Shown here: in pieces, positions 1 to 5,984 of the stretch | Numbering within the stretch: position 1 is the stretch's first letter | How the letters are laid out: the number at the start of each line of letters is the position of its first letter | Assembly (NCBI GenBank): GCA_015654715.1 | Contig: JAATGK010000235.1 | Coordinates: forward strand, 1 to 13,615 | DNA length: 13,615 nucleotides | Reading direction: 5' to 3' | Source of the DNA: Alphaproteobacteria bacterium | GTDB lineage: Bacteria; Pseudomonadota; Alphaproteobacteria; Micropepsales; Micropepsaceae | Notes under the pieces: model-generated | Databases searched by the model: none | The model's input: the letters and a program-made list of their open reading frames with translations, nothing else | What the model was told of the DNA's origin: nothing | Made by a program: the position numbers and the translations under genes

Positions 1-76
1 GCTCGTCATCCCAGATGACGTAGTCTTTCTCGCGAGACTCGGCCGCGTCGACGACGCGTTTCGTGAGCTTAGCCAT
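1..76 (-). CDS. Tyrosine site-specific integrase, N-terminal fragment (cut by window edge)
   Basis: Twenty-five codons are visible, starting MAKLTKRVVDAAESREKDY and continuing with a V-I-W-D-D-E stretch. This is the typical opening of the Arm-DNA-binding (DUF4102-type) domain of phage and island integrases, where it is followed by a conserved Pro-Gly-Phe-Gly segment. The catalytic Arg-His-Arg-Tyr domain is outside the window. The ATG at 76 is preceded by AGGAG at seven-base spacing, which supports the start. The gene reads inward, away from the tRNA-derived attachment site 180 bp upstream, the usual arrangement for an island integrase. Its product would catalyse integration and excision of the element. 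Identification rests only on the N-terminus, so the exact subfamily is unknown. Confidence 0.78.
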   Translation of the reverse strand, partial: MAKLTKRVVDAAESREKDYVIWDDE

Positions 77-152
77 GGGAGTTCTCCTGTCGAACCACCT
101 GATTTCGCGTACGCACCACGTAAGCAGCGGGACGCGGATCGGAGCGTGCGCG

Positions 153-181
153 AGAGTAGCTCAAGCGAGACGTAAATTCAA
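153..181 (-). promoter_or_regulatory. Candidate promoter of the integrase gene
   Basis: On the minus strand TTGAAT (181-176) and TACTCT (158-153) are separated by exactly 17 bases, matching a housekeeping sigma-70-type promoter at 4/6 or better in each hexamer. Transcription would begin near 146, giving a leader of about 70 bases before the ATG at 76. The region 77-256 holds no other credible gene. Confidence 0.45.
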
Positions 182-209
182 TTTCTTCAATAATTACAGT
201 GATGTAGCG

Positions 210-241
210 CATCGGAGCGAAACCCATCGAAAAGCATCGAA
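210..241 (+). repeat. Three short CATCGRA direct repeats next to the attachment site
   Basis: CATCGGA at 210-216, CATCGAA at 225-231 and CATCGAA at 235-241 lie just inside the element end, between the integrase promoter and the tRNA-derived core. Short direct repeats in this position are typical of integrase arm-type or excisionase binding sites. That role is inferred from position only; three 7-mers could occur by chance. Confidence 0.3.
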
Positions 242-256
242 GGGCAGGTTAAATTG

Positions 257-301
257 CTCCGAAGGCAGGGGTCGTGAGTTCGAATCTCGCCGGGTGCACC
301 A
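257..301 (+). other. Attachment site: 3' 45 nt of a tRNA-Arg(CCG) gene
   Basis: The sequence reads as positions 32-76 of a tRNA. The anticodon loop CTCCGAA (257-263) has anticodon CCG at 259-261. The 3' anticodon stem GGCAG is at 264-268, followed by a 5-nt variable loop. The T stem and loop are GTGAG-TTCGAAT-CTCGC (274-290). The acceptor strand CGGGTGC (291-297), discriminator A and encoded CCA (299-301) complete it. The bases before 257 cannot pair with GGCAG, and no D arm or 5' acceptor strand (expected GCACCCG) is present upstream, so this is not a functional tRNA. It is best explained as the duplicated 3' end produced by island integration. The recombination core probably lies in or near the anticodon arm, where identity begins. 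Confidence 0.8.
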
Positions 302-339
302 GATTTCCAATCTCGCGATTGCCGCCAGCCACACCAAAC

Positions 340-365
340 GGCCGGACCCTTGCGGCGCCCGGCCG
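340..365 (-). terminator. Possible weak terminator of the TonB-receptor gene
   Basis: CGGCCGG (340-346) and CCGGCCG (359-365) form a 7-bp GC-only stem with a 12-base loop, starting about 26 bases after the receptor stop codon. On the minus strand it is followed by only three T residues, so intrinsic termination would be weak. It may simply be a stabilising hairpin. Confidence 0.35.
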
Positions 366-390
366 GGGTACATCCAAAAATTTGATCGGC

Positions 391-2655
391 TTACTTGAAA
401 TTGCCGCTCAGCGTGATGCCGAAGGTGGCCGGATCGTTGAGAATAGCGGCGTCGTAGTTTTCGATCACGCCCTTCAAGTTTTTGTTGTTGGTGATGTTGC
501 GGCCGTAGAGCGCGATTTCCCAGGCGCCGGTCGAATAGCCGACCTTGAGGCCGCCTTCGAAATTGCCGTTCGAGTTGAACTCCCGGGTGCGGTAGAGGAC
601 GAAGTTGGTGTAGCCTTGCAGATTCCAGTCGGTCGCGATGAACACCTTATTGTCGCCGCCGACCGGGATGTCGTAACGCGCGTTGAAGCTCAGATTGTAT
701 TCCGGCGCATTCGGCAGCGCGTTGCCGTCGATCTTGGCAAAATAAGTTGTGCCCGTACCAGAACCCTTGGTGAAAATCGCATTCAAGGGCGTGCAAGTTA
801 AAACGCCATTGAAGCTGCCGACCTGGGCAAAGGCGCCCGCGTCCTTGATTTCGGTGTGGAGCAGGCTGAGGCCGGTCGACAGCGACAGGTTCTCCAGCGG
901 CAGCCAGTCGAGCTGGGCTTCCAGGCCGTAGGCCTCGGCCTTGTTGGCATTGAAGAACACGCCGTTGCCGTTGGAATCGTTGGCGTTGAGCTGGATGTCA
1001 TCGACCGTATAGGTGAAGGCCGAGGCGTTGAAGCGCAGCGTGTTCGAGAACTGGCTCTTCACGCCCACTTCATACGACGTGATGGTTTCCGAATTGGCGA
1101 AAGTGAAGGGCGAGTTGAACACCGCCGAACGGCCCTGAATGGTGGGACCGCGGAAGCCGGTGGCGACGCGGGCATAGAGGCTGAGGTCGGGGTTGACTTC
1201 ATAAAGGGCACTGAGGTCCCAGCTCGGCTTGGTGTCTTCCAAGACCGGGTTGCGGTCGGCGTTTGCCGGGAAGAGCACCGCGCCGGTGGCCGAATCGGCG
1301 GTCTTGAGGAGATGGGTTTCCTTGCGGTCGTTGGTCACGCGCACGCCGCCGGTAAGGGGGAGATTGGGCAGTACCTCATAGGAAGCCTGGCCGAACAAAG
1401 CCCACGAGGTGTTGATGTCACGCAAGCGGACCCAGTTGTTGGGGTTGTTGGCCGTACCGGTCAGGAACCAGGCGCGTTGATAGAACTCGGTGATGTCGCG
1501 AGCGTCGAAATAAAGACCACCGACTTGCCACTTGATCTTGCCTTCGGCGCTGCTCGCCAGCCGTACTTCTTCGCTCCACTGACTGAGGGCATGGACCCGG
1601 CCCATCGATTCGCCGAAACCGGCATTGCCGAAGTCCGCCGCGGCCCCGCCGTCGGTATCGCCGCGGCTTTGGCCCTCGGTCGCCTCGTAACCGGTGATCG
1701 AGGTCAGCGTGATGCCGCCAAAATCGTAAGCGATATTCTCGGAGCCGCCGTAGGTATTGTAACCCTGCGGATTGTTGTCGCCTTCGTCCCAGCCTGCCTT
1801 GTTCCAATGCTGTGCGCTGGCATTGTGCGAGCCAAGCGTCAGGGCACCGCGGCGGAATACGCTCGCCGGGCCGTCATACCAGCGGCCGTGCAACGACGTG
1901 AGCAGGGTCAAGTTTTCGACCGGAGTCGCCAGCAACTGGACGCGCAGATCGCGTTCGTTATAGCCGCCGACCGCGTTCTTCTGACCCGTCACGGTGCCGT
2001 CGGCGGAAGGGCCGGCGTAGGTGTTGTCGATATAGTCGGCACGCGACTGGTAAAGGCCGGAAACGCGAATGGCGAGCTTGCCGTCAATGAGCGGACCGCC
2101 GACGCCGAAATCAACATCGAGGCTGTTATAGGCGCCATAACTGGCCGAGCCGCGGCCTTCGAAATCCTGGCTCGGACGGATGGTATCGAATTTGATGATG
2201 CCGGCCGTGGTGTTGCGGCCGAACAGCGAGCCTTGTGGTCCGCGCAAAACTTCGATCTGGTCGACGTCGTAAACCGGATTCGATTTCAGCACGACATGCT
2301 CGAGCACGATGTCGTCCTGAATGATCGACACCGGCTGCGACGCGCCGAGATAGAAGTCGACATTGCCGAGACCGCGAATATAGAAGCGCGGAAAGATGCG
2401 GCCGGTGGTCGATTCGACATAAAGACCGGGCACCTTACCCGACAGCGCCAGCAGCGTGTCATCGCTCGCCGCCGTGAAGCTGGCAAGCTGTTCGCCACTC
2501 AAAACGCCGACCGACACCGGCACGTTCTGCTGGTTTTCCGGCCGGCGGTCGGCCGTCACGACAACCTCTTCGAGGCCGCTTTCTTTGGCCTGTGCGAAAG
2601 CCGGGTCGGTGCAAAACAACGCACTGACGGCCGCGCCGACCAGAAGGTGGCGCAT
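391..2655 (-). CDS. TonB-dependent outer-membrane receptor
   Basis: A 754-residue outer-membrane beta-barrel that would import a ligand into the periplasm using TonB-ExbBD energy. I start it at the ATG at 2655 because that gives a clean signal peptide (MRHLLVGAAVSALF, cleaved after Ala-Gln-Ala near residue 23) behind an AAGGGG ribosome site; the frame is open 27 codons further upstream without a better start. A TonB box EEVVVTA is at residues 29-35. The plug domain covers roughly 40-165 and contains the conserved IEVLRGPQGSLFGRNTTAG at 134-152. The rest is barrel, with aromatic-rich strands and the terminal segment ITLSGNFK. There is no N-terminal STN signalling domain, so it is not a FecA-type transducer. 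The family transports siderophores, vitamins and, in alphaproteobacteria, oligosaccharides. The adjacent GH51 enzyme and LacI regulator make an arabinose-containing oligosaccharide the likeliest ligand. That is inference, and iron complexes are not excluded. Confidence 0.93.
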   Translation of the reverse strand: MRHLLVGAAVSALFCTDPAFAQAKESGLEEVVVTADRRPENQQNVPVSVGVLSGEQLASFTAASDDTLLALSGKVPGLYVESTTGRIFPRFYIRGLGNVDFYLGASQPVSIIQDDIVLEHVVLKSNPVYDVDQIEVLRGPQGSLFGRNTTAGIIKFDTIRPSQDFEGRGSASYGAYNSLDVDFGVGGPLIDGKLAIRVSGLYQSRADYIDNTYAGPSADGTVTGQKNAVGGYNERDLRVQLLATPVENLTLLTSLHGRWYDGPASVFRRGALTLGSHNASAQHWNKAGWDEGDNNPQGYNTYGGSENIAYDFGGITLTSITGYEATEGQSRGDTDGGAAADFGNAGFGESMGRVHALSQWSEEVRLASSAEGKIKWQVGGLYFDARDITEFYQRAWFLTGTANNPNNWVRLRDINTSWALFGQASYEVLPNLPLTGGVRVTNDRKETHLLKTADSATGAVLFPANADRNPVLEDTKPSWDLSALYEVNPDLSLYARVATGFRGPTIQGRSAVFNSPFTFANSETITSYEVGVKSQFSNTLRFNASAFTYTVDDIQLNANDSNGNGVFFNANKAEAYGLEAQLDWLPLENLSLSTGLSLLHTEIKDAGAFAQVGSFNGVLTCTPLNAIFTKGSGTGTTYFAKIDGNALPNAPEYNLSFNARYDIPVGGDNKVFIATDWNLQGYTNFVLYRTREFNSNGNFEGGLKVGYSTGAWEIALYGRNITNNKNLKGVIENYDAAILNDPATFGITLSGNFK

Positions 2656-2810
2656 GATAATCCCCTTGAAACGCATCGATCTTTTGTCCCCAAATAGCGG
2701 CGGAAGGGCACAGACAAGCTTCAGCGCGGAGCTCACACTCCGTCCGTCGAACCTTATTTCTGATTGAACCCCTTCCAGCTCCCGCTTGGGCGCACACTAG
2801 AGACCGAACG

Positions 2811-2827
2811 TGTCTGTGAAATGACAG
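2811..2827. promoter_or_regulatory. Inverted repeat in the receptor/GH51 gap, candidate regulator site
   Basis: The 234-bp gap between the two minus-strand genes (2656-2889) holds no gene. Within it CTGT (2814-2817) and ACAG (2824-2827) form an inverted repeat. The stretch TGTCTG-N5-TGACA (2811-2826) resembles TGTCTG-N8-TGACA at 4535-4553 in front of the GH51 gene, hinting at a shared regulator. I could not place a convincing receptor promoter, but the gap length suggests separate or additional transcription rather than tight coupling. Confidence 0.28.
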
Positions 2828-2889
2828 TATGCTGCGTTGCGGAAAGATGATCGCCGCAGCCGCAAAATGTCACTTCGAACAATTCACCA

Positions 2890-4452
2890 TTACGGTTCCA
2901 GCGCCACCACAGTTACCGAAGCTGGGGCAAGCGTGAGGGTGATTTTGCCGTTCGCGGCCATTGCCGACACCGGCTTCGGCGTCACCATGTTGGGTGCTGT
3001 GAAAGTGTTGATGCTGTCGATCTTGGGCGCGGCCAGCGTTTGGCCCACCGCTTTGGTCACCGTCGCGCCGGGCACGGCGACGGAAAACTCGGCCGAATTG
3101 TTGGCATCGAGGTTGGTGAGCGCGAGCCAGATTTTGCCGTTTTTATCCTTCGCGGCGATGGCATCCACCCGCGGCAGCTTGATCTTATCGACCGTGTAAG
3201 TGCCCGCGTCGTAAGTCACCGGCAGCAAACTCGCATCCTGGAACGGCACGTACAGCTTGAAGACGTGATAGGTCGGCGTCAGCAGCATCTTGTCGTGATC
3301 AGTCAGAATCATCGCCTGCAGCACATTGATCATCTGGGCGATGTTGGCCATGCGCACGCGGTCGCCATGGCGGGCGAAGATGTTGAGGTTGAGGGCGGCG
3401 AGCACGGCATCGCGTTGGCTGTTCTGCTGCACCAAGAAGCCCGGATTGGAGCCCGGTGTCGGCGCCAGCCAGGCGCCCCATTCATCGACGACGAGACTGA
3501 CCTTTTTGTCCGGATCGTATTTGTCCATGATGGCGCTGTGTTTAGCGATCAGATCGTCCATGCCGATCGTCTCTTTCAGCATCACGGCGTATTCGTTCTC
3601 GCCGAAGCCGGCCGATTTTTGCGACACCGGAAAACCGCCGCCGGTGGTGTAGCTGTGCAGCGATAAGCCTTCGATGCTCCAGGCCCAAGAGTGCTTCTGA
3701 TAAGCCTGCATCACCGCTTCGGTGTAGGCGGTGTCGCCAGCGTTGGGGCCGACCGCGATGCGGTCCATCGCTTGCACCGGATTGTAATTGTGCACGAAAC
3801 GGGCATGCCGTTTCATCTCGCTGACGTAGAAATCCGGGCTCATGGCACCGCCGCAATCCCAACTCTCGTTGCCAAGGCCGACGAAGGCGACCTTGTACGG
3901 CTCGGGATGGCCGTTCTTGGCGCGCTCGGCGCCGAGGGCATCGGCCTTACTGGCGGTCATGTATTCCAGCCATTCGGCGGCTTCGCCCGGCGTGCCGGAA
4001 CCGACATTGACCGAAACGTAAGCTTCGCTGCCGATCTGCTCGACGAAGTCGAAGAACTCGTCGGTGCCGAAACTGTTGGGCTCGATGACGCCGCCCCAGT
4101 TGGCGTTCATCATCGGCTGGCGCACCAAGCCGATGCCGCGGCGCCAGTGATATTCGTCGGCGAAGCAGCCGCCCGGCCAGCGGACAACCGGCACATGCAA
4201 ATCCTTCAGCGCTGCCACCACATCGGAACGGATGCCGCGGGTGTTGGGAATTTTCGACTCCGGGCCGACCCAGATGCCTTCATAGATGCCGTGTCCCAGA
4301 TGCTCGGCAAATTGGCCGAAGATGTGCCGGTCGATGGGAACGCCGGGCTTGGTGACATCGACGGTCAGCGGCAACGGCGCGCGCGCGTCTTTGGCCATGG
4401 CGGCCGGCATCAGAGTGGTGGCCAGGAGAGCGGCAATCAGGAAATAGCGCAT
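2890..4452 (-). CDS. Secreted alpha-L-arabinofuranosidase, glycoside hydrolase family 51
   Basis: A 520-residue retaining exo-enzyme that removes terminal alpha-L-arabinofuranosyl groups from arabinan, arabinoxylan or their oligosaccharides. The start at 4452 gives a signal peptide (MRYFLIAALLATTLMPAAMA, then Lys-Asp) with GAGGAAA in front; an upstream in-frame extension of 23 codons has no such support. GH51 hallmarks are clear: RWPGGCFADEYHWRRGIG at 91-108, the acid/base Glu196 in GLGNESWDCGG, HSYTTGGGF at 266-274, and the nucleophile Glu324 in LVVDEWGAW. The C-terminal beta-sandwich runs from about residue 400 to the end. Length fits the family. Many GH51 enzymes are cytoplasmic; this one is predicted to be exported, so it probably acts in the periplasm on material brought in by the neighbouring receptor, or at the cell surface. 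It lies divergent to lacI and upstream of the receptor on the same strand. No arabinose transporter or catabolic gene is in the window. Confidence 0.93.
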   Translation of the reverse strand: MRYFLIAALLATTLMPAAMAKDARAPLPLTVDVTKPGVPIDRHIFGQFAEHLGHGIYEGIWVGPESKIPNTRGIRSDVVAALKDLHVPVVRWPGGCFADEYHWRRGIGLVRQPMMNANWGGVIEPNSFGTDEFFDFVEQIGSEAYVSVNVGSGTPGEAAEWLEYMTASKADALGAERAKNGHPEPYKVAFVGLGNESWDCGGAMSPDFYVSEMKRHARFVHNYNPVQAMDRIAVGPNAGDTAYTEAVMQAYQKHSWAWSIEGLSLHSYTTGGGFPVSQKSAGFGENEYAVMLKETIGMDDLIAKHSAIMDKYDPDKKVSLVVDEWGAWLAPTPGSNPGFLVQQNSQRDAVLAALNLNIFARHGDRVRMANIAQMINVLQAMILTDHDKMLLTPTYHVFKLYVPFQDASLLPVTYDAGTYTVDKIKLPRVDAIAAKDKNGKIWLALTNLDANNSAEFSVAVPGATVTKAVGQTLAAPKIDSINTFTAPNMVTPKPVSAMAANGKITLTLAPASVTVVALEP

Positions 4453-4524
4453 GAGGTTTCCTCTTTCGCAGAGCGTATTTTGTCGACCGACGGCGGACAC
4501 GCATGCGGCACCCACAGCCACATC

Positions 4525-4559
4525 TTAAGACAAATGTCTGACAATTGGTGACAACCAAT
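4525..4559 (-). promoter_or_regulatory. GH51 promoter with two overlapping inverted repeats (candidate operators)
   Basis: On the minus strand TTGTCA (4554-4549) and the weaker TCTTAA (4530-4525) are 18 bases apart and face the GH51 gene. Two inverted repeats overlap them: AGACA-AA-TGTCT (4528-4539) over the -10 and spacer, and ATTGGT-GACA-ACCAAT (4544-4559) over the -35. A repressor bound at either would block the promoter. Neither has the central CG typical of LacI operators, so the regulator binding here need not be the adjacent LacI protein. Confidence 0.42.
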
Positions 4560-4635
4560 CCTAACGCGACGCTTCGGCTGGGTGCGATTGTCGGAAAAGT
4601 AGCACAACCGTTCCGGTTCTCGCGCCTGGGGCGAT

Positions 4636-4652
4636 TGGTATCATCTGGTATC
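4636..4652 (+). promoter_or_regulatory. Phased direct repeat TGGTATC in front of lacI
   Basis: TGGTATC occurs at 4636-4642 and again at 4646-4652, exactly one helical turn apart. A TATGAT hexamer at 4668-4673 could be the lacI -10, which would put the second repeat across the poorly conserved -35. Same-face tandem half-sites at a weak -35 are a pattern seen with activators. Both the regulator and the promoter assignment are inference. Confidence 0.33.
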
Positions 4653-4729
4653 TTGGCGGGCGGCAGCTATGATGGCAGCGTTGTCATTGTGCCGTTCCTG
4701 CAAATTCCTGCCCAAAAAATAGACCAAAC

Positions 4730-5785
4730 GTGAAACCCACCTCTCCCGACCGTCCCCAAAGCCCCAAGCCGGCCAGCATCTATGATGTGGCTAGACGGGC
4801 TGGTGTCTCGATTAAGACGGTGTCGCGGGTGGTCAACCGGCAGTCCAACGTCAGCGACGCCACCCGCGAGAAAGTCATGCTGGCGGTGGATGCGCTGTCC
4901 TACCGCCCCAATATCTTCGCGCGCGGGTTGGCCAGTGAGCGCTCGTTCTTGATCGGCTTGCTTTATGACAATCCGTCAGCCGGCTATATCGCGGCGATGC
5001 AAGTGGGCGTTCTGACCCGTTGCCGCGAGGAGGGCTATCACCTCATCGTCGAAAGCCTGGACGCCGCCAATCCCAATATCGGCCGCCAAGTGCATTCGCT
5101 GGTGACGGAATCCTCGCTCCATGGCGTGATTCTGACGCCGCCGCTCTGCGATTCCCAGGCCGTGCTCGACGCCTTGATCCGCGCCAATTGCCCGTTCGTG
5201 CGGATCGCGCCGGAAAAGCCGTTCCCGGGCGCTTGCGATGTGCGGATCGACGATTTTAAGACGGCCTACGACATGACCGCTTATCTCATCGGCCTCGGCC
5301 ACAAGCGGATCGGATTCATCAAAGGCCACCCCAACCACGGCGCCGCCCAGGCCCGCTTCGCCGGATATTGCTCCGCCCTCGAACATGCCGGTATTCCGCT
5401 GCTCGAGGAGTTGTGTGTACAGGGCTATTTCTCTTACCAGTCGGGCCTGGAAGCGGGCGAAAAGCTGCTTTCACTTCCGGTCCGCCCGACCGCGATCTTC
5501 GCCGGCAACGACGACATGGCGGCCGCGGTGCTGGCCTGTTCGCAGCGCTTCAATCTCAAGATTCCACGCGAGCTTTCGGTGGCTGGCTTCGACGACTCGC
5601 TGGTCGCCCAGGTGGTGTCGCCGCGCCTGACCACCTGCCGCCAGCCGATCCGGGAAATGGCCGAAGCCGCGGTCTCGATGCTGATTCAGCGCAACACCAC
5701 CGATGCCCCGATGGAGCGCCGGCTCGACCACGAGTTGGTGGTGCGCGAATCCACCGTCCCGCCGCTCGGCACCAGCCAAACCTGA
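4730..5785 (+). CDS. LacI-family transcriptional regulator
   Basis: A 351-residue cytoplasmic DNA-binding repressor or activator with a sugar-sensing core. After a 14-residue Pro-rich lead, the LacI helix-turn-helix is at about 15-37 (ASIYDVARRAGVSIKTVSRV, then Val-Asn). The hinge-helix region is near 58-68 (YRPNIFARGLA), and the periplasmic-binding-protein-like effector and dimerisation domain is at about 75-345, including IFAGNDDMAAAVL and the SVAGFDDS segment. The frame begins with GTG at 4730. No alternative start lies between it and the helix-turn-helix, and no strong ribosome site precedes it, so translation may be inefficient. It diverges from the GH51 gene, and local control of the arabinofuranosidase/receptor genes is the natural role; the effector is likely arabinose or an arabino-oligosaccharide (inference). 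It could also act on the operator-like site 39 bp beyond its own stop codon. Confidence 0.93.
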   Translation: MKPTSPDRPQSPKPASIYDVARRAGVSIKTVSRVVNRQSNVSDATREKVMLAVDALSYRPNIFARGLASERSFLIGLLYDNPSAGYIAAMQVGVLTRCREEGYHLIVESLDAANPNIGRQVHSLVTESSLHGVILTPPLCDSQAVLDALIRANCPFVRIAPEKPFPGACDVRIDDFKTAYDMTAYLIGLGHKRIGFIKGHPNHGAAQARFAGYCSALEHAGIPLLEELCVQGYFSYQSGLEAGEKLLSLPVRPTAIFAGNDDMAAAVLACSQRFNLKIPRELSVAGFDDSLVAQVVSPRLTTCRQPIREMAEAAVSMLIQRNTTDAPMERRLDHELVVRESTVPPLGTSQT

Positions 5786-5823
5786 CCTAAAACATTGTTT
5801 TACTGAAGCTTTCATAAAAATGT

Positions 5824-5873
5824 GGAAAGCGCTGTCAAAACTTGTGGCAAGCCCAATCCAACTGCGCTATAGT
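5824..5873 (+). promoter_or_regulatory. LacI-type operator plus promoter downstream of lacI
   Basis: The 14 bases 5824-5837 (GGAAAGCGCTGTCA) match the symmetric LacI-family operator form TGACAGCGCTGTCA at 12 of 14 positions, including the central CG. Next to it are TGGCAA (5845-5850) and TATAGT (5868-5873) with 17-base spacing. The -10 is good and the -35 poor. Transcription would start near 5880 and read rightward, although no plus-strand gene follows. The operator would be centred around -50. Confidence 0.5.
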
Positions 5874-5879
5874 TGTCAT

Positions 5880-5967
5880 ACTGTCCTCAGCCATTTGGCT
5901 GAAGTTTTGTGAGTGCTGGTCACTCCTCCCTGGACTTGGGCGGCCCGAGCGCCGCCCTTTTTCTTTT
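5880..5967 (+). ncRNA. Candidate small RNA with anti-Shine-Dalgarno motif
   Basis: Between lacI and the convergent msrC-like gene there is room for an ~85-nt transcript but no credible protein. It would contain three hairpins: TCAGCC-ATTT-GGCTGA (5887-5902), GAGTG-CTGGT-CACTC (5911-5925), and the terminator stem at 5938-5957. The stretch CTCCTCCC (5923-5930) is complementary to Shine-Dalgarno sequences and lies partly in the second hairpin's 3' arm and partly single-stranded. Alphaproteobacterial trans-acting small RNAs often carry such C/U-rich loops. A LacI-type operator and promoter precede it. The alternative is that this is only the 3' untranslated end and terminator of the lacI transcript, or a 3'-UTR-derived RNA. 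I do not recognise it as a named family. Confidence 0.45.
5938..5967 (+). terminator. Strong intrinsic terminator, plus-strand direction
   Basis: GGGCGGC (5938-5944), a six-base loop and GCCGCCC (5951-5957) form a perfect GC-only stem followed by TTTTTCTTTT. The T-tract exists only on the plus strand, so it ends rightward transcription from lacI and/or the candidate small RNA. It does not serve the convergent minus-strand gene, whose stop codon is at 5985-5987. Confidence 0.85.
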
Positions 5968-5984
5968 CCGAAAGTCGCCCGCTG

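Larger units (their letters stand above)
1..301. mobile_element. Right end of an integrated genomic island (integrase side)
   Basis: A tyrosine-recombinase gene starting at 76 and reading left, plus a tRNA 3' fragment at 257-301 that lacks its 5' half, define the right-hand end of an integrated element that lies left of the window. Known biology: integrases of this type recombine into the 3' part of tRNA genes, leaving an intact tRNA at one end and a 3' duplicate at the other. Inference: the duplicate seen here is the distal junction, the chromosome resumes at 302, and the intact tRNA-Arg(CCG) gene is off the left edge. The size and cargo of the element cannot be seen. Confidence 0.72.

Noticed and set aside
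257..301. Functional tRNA gene
   Set aside because: Only the part from the anticodon loop to CCA is present; there is no D arm, 5' anticodon strand or 5' acceptor strand.
856..2697. Long plus-strand open frame (613 codons) opposite the TonB-receptor gene
   Set aside because: It is antisense to a clear receptor gene, has no recognisable domain, and is explained by GC-rich codon bias on the opposite strand.
4453..4521. Upstream start of the GH51 gene at 4521
   Set aside because: It would bury the signal peptide behind 23 residues, would place the start within the promoter region, and lacks the good ribosome site seen at 4452.
3691..4551. Plus-strand open frame opposite the GH51 gene
   Set aside because: Antisense shadow; the minus strand encodes all GH51 motifs.
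5845..5866. Sigma-54 promoter starting at TGGCAAG
   Set aside because: The matching downstream GC element at the fixed spacing is missing.
5938..5957. Terminator for the minus-strand methionine sulfoxide reductase gene
   Set aside because: On the minus strand the hairpin is followed by AAGTCC with no T-tract; the tract is on the plus strand only.
5909..5970. Small protein starting at GTG 5909
   Set aside because: It reads through the terminator hairpin and T-tract, has no ribosome site, and its continuation overlaps the methionine sulfoxide reductase gene antisense.
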